Shown: one piece after another, positions 17,752 through 26,626 of the stretch
How the letters are laid out: each line of letters begins with the position of its first letter
Numbering within the stretch: position 1 is the first letter of the stretch
Origin: Flavobacterium sp. WC2421
GTDB lineage: Bacteria > Bacteroidota > Bacteroidia > Flavobacteriales > Flavobacteriaceae
NCBI RefSeq assembly: GCF_040822115.1
Contig: NZ_CP162004.1
Span: 558,001 to 622,000, forward strand
Direction of reading: 5' to 3'
Length of the DNA stretch: 64,000 nt
Made by a program: the position numbers and the translations under genes
Notes under the pieces: model-generated
Database searches by the model: none
What the model was told of the DNA's origin: nothing
Seen by the model: the letters and a program-made list of their open reading frames with translations, nothing else

Positions 17752-20250
17752 ATGAGGCAAATTTGTTTTCTTTTTTTCTTTATTAGCATATCACTTCATG
17801 CGCAATTTCAAGCAAATGGAATTGTAAAAGACTTTTCAACAAACAAACCTTTGCCTTTTGCTACTATTACAACTAATGACGGAATCAATTTCATTTCGGA
17901 TGTAGATGGCAAATTTAGCATTTCATCGAAAAAAGAAATTAGTAGTTTTACCGTTTCTTATATTGGGTATTTAAAAACTTCGGTTGCAATTGTAAAAGAT
18001 AAAAAATACTATGCAATCTCACTTTTGCAAAAAGCAAATGACCTCAGTGAAGTAATTATAGGTTACGAAAACCCTGCACTAGCCATTATAAGAAAAGTCA
18101 TTGCCAATAAAAGAAACAATAATCCCCAAGAAAAACTAAGCAGCTTTGAATTTAAATCTTACAACAAACTAGTTGTGACAGCAAATCCTGATTCCATTTC
18201 GGGAAAATTAGACTCTGTTTTTGTACAAAAATCAATTGGGAAAGAATTTACTAAAATCGATTCATCCAATTATAAATTTAAAGAACTAATAAATAAACAA
18301 CACCTTTTTCAAACCGAAAAAGTATCACAATTACAATTTAATAACAATACACTAAAAGAAACGGTTTTAGGCACAAAAATGGCTGGTTTCAAACACCCAA
18401 TTTATGAAATCCTTGCTTTCAACCTGCAATCTTTTTCTATCTACGACAATAGCTATGAACTATTTGAAACTAAATACAACAGTCCAATAGCAACTGATGC
18501 ATTACTAGATTATAATTATAGACTATTAGATACTGTAGCTATAAATGGTCGACAATCCTACGTGGTTTATTTTAAAAATAAAAAAAGAAGTAAAGCTACT
18601 GGACTTGAAGGCGTATTGTACGTTGACCAAAATAGTTTTGCCATATCTAAAGCCATTATGCGTATAAAAGGAGTTCTTGATATTAGTGGTATCCATGAAT
18701 TTCAATATATTCCTGAAGAAAATATATGGTTTCCCATTCGTAAAACTTTTAAAATTGTAAAAGGAAAAAACGACGATGATATAAAAATCCTGGGAGGAAC
18801 CATTCAATTTAATGGTGATGACGAGAAAGATTCCAAAGCTAGAAAAAAAGTAGCTTCAGACTATACGTACTTAATTTCAAATACTAATAATTTTGACATT
18901 AAATACAATGTTCCTATTACTATTACGAAGCCTTTTATAGCCGTTGAGATCAATGACGAAGCAATTCATAGACCTGAAACTTTTTGGGAAAATTACAGAA
19001 AAGACAGTTTAGACATTCGAAGCCAAAAAACATATTTAGCTTTAGATAGTATTGTAATAAAAAAGCGGATTGAAAGTCGCCTCCGTTTTGGTCGAAAAAT
19101 CATTAATGGGTACCTGCCACTTGGTTTTTTTGATATGGATTTGCGAAAAATAATTAGCTATAACAACTACGAAGGATTCCGATTGGGGTTTGGAGGCATA
19201 ACTAACGAACAGTTTTCTAAAAAATTCAGAATAGAAGGTTACTCTGCTTATGGAACTAAAGATGGAAATTTTAAATATAAAATAGGAATGGCTACGCGTG
19301 TTGATAAATCGTCGAATTCGTGGATTGGTGCGTCCTATACTGATGATGTAAAAGAAATTGCTAGCACTTCTTATTCTATTGAGAAAAGACCTTTTAAACT
19401 CTATGATCCCAGACCAATTAATATTAGTACTTTTTACAATTATGTGAGCTGGAAAACTTTTTTAGAAACAAACCTCCTTCCTAAAACCGAAAGTATATGG
19501 GAAATATCACATTCGGTTGTGGAACCAAAATTCAATTATGTTTATAATTTAAACAGCAATTTATATACTCAATATGTAATGACTACAGCTATGGTTTCCT
19601 TGCAATGGAATCCATTTAGTGATTACATGCAAACCCCTACCGGTAGAATTGAAATCGAAAAACGTTTTCCTAAATTCACTTTTCAATACACGCAAGCTTT
19701 ACCGAAAATATGGGGAAATGATTTTGAATTTAGTAAGATTGATTTCAAAACAGAATTCGAAAAAAAATATCTGAATGGTCAAAAAACAAATTTACTTCTG
19801 GAAGCAGGATATGCCATGGGAGATGTACCTATAACGCATTTATACAACACATCCCCTAACAACATTACTAAAGAAACTATTATGCAACGAATTACTTTTG
19901 CAGGTAAAAATAGTTTTGAAACCATGTATTTCAATGAGTTTTTCTCGAATGAATTTGTTTATTTTCAATTCAAACATGGTTTTAACAGAGTGAAATTGTT
20001 TAAAAAAGTCAGACCCTCATTAGTTCTAGTTTCTAGAATGGCATGGGGGAACTTACAAAAACCTGAGCAACATGTTGGTTTAGACTATAAAACACTAAAC
20101 AAAGGATATTTTGAGTCAGGCATAGAACTCAACCAAATATTTAATGGGCTTGGCTTAACTGCATTTTATCGTTATGGGCCCAACCAGCTTCCTAAATTTG
20201 AAGATAATATTGCCATAAAACTAAGCTTCGTGCTGAATTTAGGTCTTTAA
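17752..20250 (+). CDS. DUF5686 outer-membrane protein with carboxypeptidase-like regulatory domain
   Basis: An 832-residue exported protein. It has a signal peptide (residues 1-17, ending in HAQ). A CarboxypepD_reg-like beta-sandwich follows at about 18-95, with the FATITTNDGINFISDVDGKF pattern. A long DUF5686 region ends in alternating strands and a terminal FVLNLGL suited to beta-barrel insertion. The family is widespread in Bacteroidetes and resembles TonB-dependent receptors without a plug. Function is unknown. It ends 5 bp from the convergent antiporter gene. Confidence 0.85.
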   Translation: MRQICFLFFFISISLHAQFQANGIVKDFSTNKPLPFATITTNDGINFISDVDGKFSISSKKEISSFTVSYIGYLKTSVAIVKDKKYYAISLLQKANDLSEVIIGYENPALAIIRKVIANKRNNNPQEKLSSFEFKSYNKLVVTANPDSISGKLDSVFVQKSIGKEFTKIDSSNYKFKELINKQHLFQTEKVSQLQFNNNTLKETVLGTKMAGFKHPIYEILAFNLQSFSIYDNSYELFETKYNSPIATDALLDYNYRLLDTVAINGRQSYVVYFKNKKRSKATGLEGVLYVDQNSFAISKAIMRIKGVLDISGIHEFQYIPEENIWFPIRKTFKIVKGKNDDDIKILGGTIQFNGDDEKDSKARKKVASDYTYLISNTNNFDIKYNVPITITKPFIAVEINDEAIHRPETFWENYRKDSLDIRSQKTYLALDSIVIKKRIESRLRFGRKIINGYLPLGFFDMDLRKIISYNNYEGFRLGFGGITNEQFSKKFRIEGYSAYGTKDGNFKYKIGMATRVDKSSNSWIGASYTDDVKEIASTSYSIEKRPFKLYDPRPINISTFYNYVSWKTFLETNLLPKTESIWEISHSVVEPKFNYVYNLNSNLYTQYVMTTAMVSLQWNPFSDYMQTPTGRIEIEKRFPKFTFQYTQALPKIWGNDFEFSKIDFKTEFEKKYLNGQKTNLLLEAGYAMGDVPITHLYNTSPNNITKETIMQRITFAGKNSFETMYFNEFFSNEFVYFQFKHGFNRVKLFKKVRPSLVLVSRMAWGNLQKPEQHVGLDYKTLNKGYFESGIELNQIFNGLGLTAFYRYGPNQLPKFEDNIAIKLSFVLNLGL

Positions 20251-20254
20251 AAAA

Positions 20255-22531
20255 CTACGGTTTAATAATTAATACCGAAGGTACCCCAATCAACCAATCA
20301 TGATCAGAGTCTAATAATGTTTTCCAACTTTCTAGACTAATTAACATTAAATCCTGTTTGGCTAAAAACGCTAAACTAACCGTTCTTTCAATTAATACCT
20401 CAAGGTTATTTGTATGTTTTTGTTCTAAAGAATGCACGGCACTTTGAAGTACAAAATTATTTTGTACATGGCCATTAACATCTAAAATTGTGATTTTTGA
20501 ATTGTTATTCTTTATTAATTTTTGAGCATAATCAATTAAAAAGGAATCTTCGGATCTGAAAATTGGAATAAAAACTTGATCAATATCCTGAAACTCTTTA
20601 TCAATCAGAATCCCCAAAGGCATTCTTGTTTTTGAAACAATCTGTCTGGTTCTTTCATCAAAAGGAGAGTTTTCAAACAAGCCTTCTTTACCCGTGAATT
20701 TATCTAGCAGGCGATCCGGATTTATAATCCTGGAGGTAAACCCAACTACTTTTCCTAATAAGGTTCCTTCAAAAATAGATTTACCTAAACCTACCAATAG
20801 TAAATCATAGTCTCCTTGATTGGCTACATCAGCAATTTCAGTTTCTATATCATTAGTCACCTTAAATATGGTATTAATTTCCAAATTTAATTGCTCTGAT
20901 TCCTCAAAAATAGGTACAAAACTATTTCTCTCCTTATCTTCCATGTTAAAAGAATGCAACTCATCGCTTAACGATAAATGTAGTGCCGTAATTGAAGAAC
21001 TGTTTTTTTGTTTTTTGGTTAAACTGTTAGCTAATCGCAAAAGTGATTTTCCTTTTTCATTATTCCCAAAAGAAATCAGAATTCGGTATTTAGTGTGAAG
21101 AATCAGCTCCTCTTCTTCAGAAACATTTTTACTCTTAAAAAGAAAATCAATTAGATCTAATGCTGGTCCAGTCATAAAAGTAGTCACTAAAGCCATGATA
21201 ACCATCATTGTAAATACTTCTGGAGTTAACACTTTTAATTCCAATCCAATATTTAAAACAATCAACTCCATCAACCCTCTTGTATTCATCAGTGCTCCAA
21301 TAGTCAAACTGTCTTTCCAGTTTTGGCCCACAAATTTTGCAGCTAATGCACTTCCTAAAAATTTCCCGACAACAGCAACTAGAATAATCGCTCCAGTAAC
21401 CTTCCATAAATAAGGATCATTGATTAAGCCTACTTCGGTTTTTAGACCTGTGAAAACAAAAAACAGAGGCAGTAAAAGAATCACCGCAACATCCTCTACT
21501 TTATCAATAAAAATCATTCGAAATTTAGCAGCATCAGGCATAATAGAACCCATCATAAACGCACCAAAAAGGGCATGAATTCCAATAACCTCAGTTGCAT
21601 ACGACGACAGAATTAAAAAAAGAAAGAAAATAGCCATTACAGGTTTCCCAATATTATCTTTTGAACTGTATAAATCTCCTATCCTTTTCAAGAAAGGTTT
21701 TACAATAAAAATCATAACAATCACATAAACCGCTGCAAGAGAAATTACATATAATGAACCTACAAAGTCCCCAGCTTTAACTATGGCAATAACTACTGCA
21801 AGTAAACACCAAGCCGTAATATCATCTGCAGCAGCACAAGTTATGACTATGGCTCCAAGTTTTGTTTTATGAATTTCTCTTTCTTGAACAATTCGAGCCA
21901 AAACCGGAAATGCAGTAATGCTCATCGCAATTCCCATGAACAGACTGAAAGACAAGAATTCTACTCCTTGAGGAGCAAATTTATTATATACAAAATAAGA
22001 TAAGCCAATTCCTAAAGCAAATGGAATAACAATACTGGCATGACTAATTACAACCGCTTCACTGGCTTTGTTTTTTAACACTTTAATATCAAGCTCCATA
22101 CCAATTACAAACATAAAAAGTATCAACCCTATTTGACTTAAAAACTTTAAATTCCCTAATGAAGCTTCTGGAAATAGTGCTGCAGAAAATTCTGGAAAAT
22201 ACATTCCTACTAATGAGGGGCCCAAAACGATACCTGCGATAATTTCCCCAATTACTGTAGGTTGTCCAATTTTTTTAAAAACCCATCCAAAAAGTCGCGC
22301 TACAAGAATGATCATTACAATCTGGGCCAAAAGAATTGCTAAAGGATCCTGAAAATTATGTTTCATAGAAACAATGAAGTCATTCCAAGAACTGTGTTTT
22401 TCATTTGGAGCAACTAGACTTTGTATTTTTTCTAGCTCTTTTCCTCTTTTAATTATCCAATAAATCAAAGCTGAAAACCCTCCAGTTACACCTAAATAAA
22501 ATAAGCTGTTTTTGTATTTTTTTAAATCCAT
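20255..22531 (-). CDS. CPA2-family cation:proton antiporter with C-terminal USP-like domains
   Basis: A 758-residue protein. After one N-terminal span (residues 10-25) comes a Na+/H+ exchanger domain of about 12 spans (about 65-460). It includes IGEIIAGIVLGPSLVG and the transport-site region CAAADDITAWCLLAVV. Residues from about 480 to the end resemble two universal-stress-protein-like nucleotide-binding domains. This layout is like KefB/CvrA or ChaA-type CPA2 antiporters in Bacteroidetes. Ion specificity (K+ or Na+) cannot be told. Confidence 0.9.
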   Translation of the reverse strand: MDLKKYKNSLFYLGVTGGFSALIYWIIKRGKELEKIQSLVAPNEKHSSWNDFIVSMKHNFQDPLAILLAQIVMIILVARLFGWVFKKIGQPTVIGEIIAGIVLGPSLVGMYFPEFSAALFPEASLGNLKFLSQIGLILFMFVIGMELDIKVLKNKASEAVVISHASIVIPFALGIGLSYFVYNKFAPQGVEFLSFSLFMGIAMSITAFPVLARIVQEREIHKTKLGAIVITCAAADDITAWCLLAVVIAIVKAGDFVGSLYVISLAAVYVIVMIFIVKPFLKRIGDLYSSKDNIGKPVMAIFFLFLILSSYATEVIGIHALFGAFMMGSIMPDAAKFRMIFIDKVEDVAVILLLPLFFVFTGLKTEVGLINDPYLWKVTGAIILVAVVGKFLGSALAAKFVGQNWKDSLTIGALMNTRGLMELIVLNIGLELKVLTPEVFTMMVIMALVTTFMTGPALDLIDFLFKSKNVSEEEELILHTKYRILISFGNNEKGKSLLRLANSLTKKQKNSSSITALHLSLSDELHSFNMEDKERNSFVPIFEESEQLNLEINTIFKVTNDIETEIADVANQGDYDLLLVGLGKSIFEGTLLGKVVGFTSRIINPDRLLDKFTGKEGLFENSPFDERTRQIVSKTRMPLGILIDKEFQDIDQVFIPIFRSEDSFLIDYAQKLIKNNNSKITILDVNGHVQNNFVLQSAVHSLEQKHTNNLEVLIERTVSLAFLAKQDLMLISLESWKTLLDSDHDWLIGVPSVLIIKP

Positions 22532-22706
22532 TTTACAGTACCATTTTCGTTCTTAAAATCACACAAAGATGTAAAATTCTACCATATGATTTACAAGACG
22601 AAAATTAATTTTTTGCAAAGAAAAAAAAGGAAAGAAATAACTTTAAAAATAGGATGTTACATTTAAAAAGATTTAAATAAACTTATTCTTTTACTGCGGT
22701 TTTCAC

Positions 22707-22714
22707 TACATTTG
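22707..22714 (+). promoter_or_regulatory. -7 element of the MMPL exporter promoter
   Basis: Reads TACATTTG, matching TAnnTTTG, 20 bp before the ATG at 22735. Confidence 0.65.
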
Positions 22715-22734
22715 CACCCATTTTTAATACATTT

Positions 22735-25146
22735 ATGAAAAAGAAATTAAAAGTAGGTTTTTGGGAATTCATTGCTCGAATCGTACTTAAAAACAGACTC
22801 TTTATACTCGGTGTTATTCTTTTAATGACCGTCTTTTTAGCCTTGCAATGGAAAAATATTCGTTTTTCATTTACAGAAGCGAACTTACTTCCCGACAACA
22901 ACATTATAAATACAGAATATAATGCGTTTTTAGAAAAGTTTGGCGAAGAGGGAAATTTAATTGTTGTCGGTGTAAAAGACGATGCCTTTTTTACTCCAAA
23001 AGCCTTTGCGGCTTGGGATAAATTAATGGCAGATTTTAAATCAAATAAAGAAGTAGATTTAGTTGTTTCAGTAAGTGACTTAAAAAAGCTTCAAAAAAAC
23101 GACTCTATTCAGTCCTTTGAATTAGTTCCGTTTGTAGATCAAAAGAAAATTACAAGCCCAGAATATCTTAAATCAATTCAGAAAGATTTATTTCAAAACA
23201 TGCCTTTTTATGAAGGGTTGCTTTTTAATAAAAAAAACGGAACTATCCGTTCAGCCATTTATTTAGATAAGAAAATAGTCAACACACCACACAGAAAAGA
23301 TTATATTTTAAATGATTTTATTCCAAAAATAGAAGCGTTTGAAAAGGAAACCGGCATCGATTTAAGAGTTTCTGGTATGCCATATATCCGAACATTGAAT
23401 GCCAAAAGTATAACGGACGAAATTAGTTTATTTATTGGAGCATCTCTTCTAGTTACCTCACTAATTTTCTTTTTCTTTTTCCGTTCGTTCAGAGCAACAT
23501 TAATATCAATTGTTATTGTTATTGTTGGTGTGATGTGGACCTTTGGACTCCTTGGATTATTTCATTATGAAATTACCGTATTAACAGCACTTGTTCCATC
23601 ATTAGTTATTGTCATTGGTATTCCAAACTGTATTTTCTTGACGAATAAGTACCAACAGGAATACAGCTCTCATGGAAATAAAGCAAGAGCATTACAACGC
23701 GTAATTACCAAAGTGGGAACGGCAACCTTGATGACTAACTTAACTACAGCAGCTGGTTTTGCTACGTTTGTTATAACAAATAGTGAGTTACTAAAAGAAT
23801 TTGGTATCATTTCTTCTTTGAGTATTATTTCCTTGTTTTTCCTATGTCTTATTGTAATCCCTATTTATTATAGCTATCAACCCGTTCCAAAAGCTAAACA
23901 TTTAGAACATTTGAGTCGAAATTACACTCGTGTTTTTATGAATTGGATCGAAAAAACAGTAAAATACAACAGACGTTACGTTTATGTTGTGGCAATCTTT
24001 TTATTTTTAGTAAGCACCATAGGCGCTTTTAAAATAAAAACGTCGGGGAGTTTGATTGAAGACATGCCTAAAAATACTGGATTCTATAAAGACATTCTTT
24101 TTTTCGAAAAAGAATTCGAAGGAATAATGCCTCTTGAGATAACCATAGATACGAAACGAAAAAAAGGAGTTATGAAACTGTCCACTTTGAGAAAAATGGA
24201 TGATTTTCAAAAAACAATTGAGGAAATTCCAGAACTTTCAAAACCTATTTCCATTCTTAATTTGGTTAAATATTCGAAACAAGCCTACTACAATGGGAAT
24301 CCTGAATATTATGACTTGCCAAGTTCACAAGAACAAAGTTTCATCTTGAGTTATGCTAAAAATGCAACAAAAAACTCAAAAAACAACTTGATGAAAAGCT
24401 ATGTAGACAGCACGGGTCAAGTAGCTCGAATTACCACATTCATGAGGGACATTGGTACTGGAAACATGGCGAAAATCGAAACTAAACTTTGGGATAAAGC
24501 GAATAAAATATTTCCTAAAGACCGCTACAAAGTCGTGATGACGGGAAAAGCATTGGTTTTTGAAAAAGGAACAAAATACCTTTTAGATAACTTAGTGAGC
24601 TCCTTACTATTTGCAGTGTTGTTAATTTCTTTATTAATGATTTTTATGTTTCGTTCCTTCAAAATGGTCGTTATTTCATTAATTCCTAATTTACTACCAT
24701 TAATGATTACAGCTGGGTTGATGGGTTATTTTGGAATACCGTTAAAACCTTCAACGATTCTGGTCTTTAGTATTGCTTTTGGACTTTCAGTAGATGATAC
24801 CATTCATTTCTTAGCTCAATACCGTCAAGAATTAACTAGAAATAACTGGAAGATAAAAAAATCGGTTTTTGCGACACTAAAAGAAGCTGGAATTAGTATG
24901 TTTTATACATCAGTAGTTTTATTTGCTGGATTCTCGGTATTTATGCTATCTGATTTTGGAGGTACAGTCGCTTTAGGTGGCTTGGTTGCAATTACATTGG
25001 CATTTGGAATGTTATCTAACTTAATGTTATTGCCTTGTTTGGTATTGACTTTGAACAAATCATTGGCCAACAAACAAGAATTTATCGAACCAAAAATTGA
25101 CGTTTTAAGTAACATGGAGGAAGAAGATGAAAATTTAGACAAATAA
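22735..25146 (+). CDS. MMPL/RND superfamily exporter
   Basis: An 803-residue inner-membrane protein with two repeats of one span, a large periplasmic loop and five spans. The spans fall near residues 20-38, 215-345 and 375-400, then 620-760. FGLSVDDTIHFLAQYRQE is the conserved MMPL motif of the second half. Such proteins export lipids, hopanoids or drugs using proton motive force; the cargo is unknown. The gene is monocistronic with its own terminator. Confidence 0.9.
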   Translation: MKKKLKVGFWEFIARIVLKNRLFILGVILLMTVFLALQWKNIRFSFTEANLLPDNNIINTEYNAFLEKFGEEGNLIVVGVKDDAFFTPKAFAAWDKLMADFKSNKEVDLVVSVSDLKKLQKNDSIQSFELVPFVDQKKITSPEYLKSIQKDLFQNMPFYEGLLFNKKNGTIRSAIYLDKKIVNTPHRKDYILNDFIPKIEAFEKETGIDLRVSGMPYIRTLNAKSITDEISLFIGASLLVTSLIFFFFFRSFRATLISIVIVIVGVMWTFGLLGLFHYEITVLTALVPSLVIVIGIPNCIFLTNKYQQEYSSHGNKARALQRVITKVGTATLMTNLTTAAGFATFVITNSELLKEFGIISSLSIISLFFLCLIVIPIYYSYQPVPKAKHLEHLSRNYTRVFMNWIEKTVKYNRRYVYVVAIFLFLVSTIGAFKIKTSGSLIEDMPKNTGFYKDILFFEKEFEGIMPLEITIDTKRKKGVMKLSTLRKMDDFQKTIEEIPELSKPISILNLVKYSKQAYYNGNPEYYDLPSSQEQSFILSYAKNATKNSKNNLMKSYVDSTGQVARITTFMRDIGTGNMAKIETKLWDKANKIFPKDRYKVVMTGKALVFEKGTKYLLDNLVSSLLFAVLLISLLMIFMFRSFKMVVISLIPNLLPLMITAGLMGYFGIPLKPSTILVFSIAFGLSVDDTIHFLAQYRQELTRNNWKIKKSVFATLKEAGISMFYTSVVLFAGFSVFMLSDFGGTVALGGLVAITLAFGMLSNLMLLPCLVLTLNKSLANKQEFIEPKIDVLSNMEEEDENLDK

Positions 25147-25186
25147 ACTCTTCTTTTTATAACCTTGTTTTTAACTATACACTTAA

Positions 25187-25218
25187 AAAAATCCTGTCTT
25201 AAAAGACGGGATTTTTTT
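25187..25218 (+). terminator. Terminator after the MMPL gene
   Basis: A hairpin formed by AATCCTGTCTT and AAGACGGGATT with one G-U pair, followed by eight T residues. Confidence 0.85.
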
Positions 25219-25296
25219 TGCTCCACCCCAGTATTTATTACGATTTATTTTAAAATATGTATATTTGAAAATACATGCTTTTTAAATTGAGCTAGT

Positions 25297-25468
25297 CTCA
25301 ATCAATAAAGATTGAGTTCGAAATTTTATTTAAAATGAGATTTACCTATACTTTTAATAAACTTAGTAGACTCAACAAAAGAGTATCAATCCTAAAAGTG
25401 GAGCCCGGCAACCACTAAAATAAACGGGGCGAAATCGAAAAGCCTAATGAGTAGAAAAATAAAAAAGA
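25297..25468 (+). ncRNA. Candidate structured leader RNA of the MscS gene
   Basis: The 5' region of the MscS gene is unusually structured for its base composition. It contains a 7-bp hairpin CTCAATC/GATTGAG (25297-25316) and a hairpin AGTGG/CCACT (25397-25416). The loop GCCC of the second can pair with GGGC at 25427-25430, forming a pseudoknot. ACTCA (25370-25374) can pair either with GAGT just downstream or with TGAGT at 25448-25452, near the start codon. I do not recognise a named riboswitch class. Function is an inference. Confidence 0.4.
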
Positions 25469-26305
25469 ATGAAAATGGAACAACAAGTTACGGTTGTAAA
25501 CAATTACCTTGAAAAAATAACAGATTTTGGTTTTGAATATGCACCCAAGTTAATAGGTGGTATACTAGTCCTTTTAGTCGGGCTATGGGTTACCAAAATA
25601 ATCACTAAAAGTGTTGGAAAATCATTAGGGAAATCAAAAATCGACCAATCTCTCGTCCCTTTTTTAAGAAGTTTAACAAACATCATATTAAAAGTATTAG
25701 TTGCCATTACAGTAATGGGAATGATCGGAATCCAAATGACTTCCTTTGTCGCTATCATTGGTGCGGCTGGTTTGGCAATTGGAATGGCCCTATCAGGAAC
25801 ACTTCAAAATTTTGCAGGAGGAGTAATTATTTTGATTTTAAAACCCTTTAAAATTGGAGATTTTATCGAAGCCCAAGGCTATGTAGGTACTGTAAAAGAA
25901 ATTAGCATTTTTGCTACGATGCTGAACACACCTGACAAGAAATTAGTAATCATCCCTAATGGGCCCCTTTCAACAGGACCACTTACTAATTTTTCTGCGG
26001 AACCGCTACGAAGAGTGGATTGGACTTTTGGAATAGCTTATGGAGATGACATTGAAAATTTCAAGAGAGCAATGAATGATTTTATTACCGAAGACACTAG
26101 AATTTTGAAAGATCCTGCTCCTTTTATAGGTCTTGCAGCTCTTGCTGACAGCTCTGTTAATTTCACCGTAAGAGTATGGGTGGATGGCCCTGATTATTGG
26201 AATGTGTTTTTTGAGATGAATGAAAAAGTATATACGAAATTTGCCGACTATAAACTTAATATTCCTTTCCCCCAAATGGATGTTCACGTTCACAATAATA
26301 ATTAA
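25469..26305 (+). CDS. mscS: MscS-type small-conductance mechanosensitive channel
   Basis: A 278-residue channel. It has three N-terminal spans (about 26-45, 68-88, 92-118) with the glycine/alanine-rich pore helix GAAGLAIGMALSGTLQNFAGG. The beta domain follows (PFKIGDFIEAQG), then the alpha/beta C-terminal domain ending PFPQMDVHVH. It opens on membrane tension to release osmolytes. The length matches E. coli MscS. An ATG two codons further on (25475) is an alternative start. A structured leader lies directly upstream. Confidence 0.95.
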   Translation: MKMEQQVTVVNNYLEKITDFGFEYAPKLIGGILVLLVGLWVTKIITKSVGKSLGKSKIDQSLVPFLRSLTNIILKVLVAITVMGMIGIQMTSFVAIIGAAGLAIGMALSGTLQNFAGGVIILILKPFKIGDFIEAQGYVGTVKEISIFATMLNTPDKKLVIIPNGPLSTGPLTNFSAEPLRRVDWTFGIAYGDDIENFKRAMNDFITEDTRILKDPAPFIGLAALADSSVNFTVRVWVDGPDYWNVFFEMNEKVYTKFADYKLNIPFPQMDVHVHNNN

Positions 26306-26626
26306 TTTGACTATAATTGACTACACAATCCTTAGTCTTTATAAAGCAATCAATACTTCCGTCTTTCATGATGGAAGTATTTTTTTATAAACTACGCCAT
26401 AAATTTCAATGTGAGTTAGTCAATTAATATTATATTTTTTTACGAGAAACCAAAAGAATCCTGACAATAACTACAATTAAGCAATAGTACTTAATTGCTC
26501 ACCTACTTATAAAAAATAAATCTTATTTTTACCAGTATTTTTTTAACGAAAAAAACAGCACTAGAATATTTTAAATAATCCAGCTGTTTAGGTTTAAATC
26601 TAAAATTAACTATTACACAACGATAT
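26306..26626. other. 321-bp spacer
   Basis: Holds the MscS terminator and, at 26474-26497, the perfect inverted repeat CAATTAAG-8 nt-CTTAATTG, which could be an operator. Nothing else was seen. Confidence 0.5.
26352..26386 (+). terminator. Terminator after mscS
   Basis: A 9-bp perfect stem AATACTTCC/GGAAGTATT followed by a run of T. Confidence 0.85.

Noticed and set aside
25397..25445. Leader of mscS as a c-di-AMP (ydaO-type) riboswitch
   Set aside because: GGGGCGAAATC resembles one ydaO segment, and osmotic genes are typical ydaO targets. The remaining conserved segments and the pseudo-symmetric architecture are not visible, so only an unnamed structured leader is claimed.
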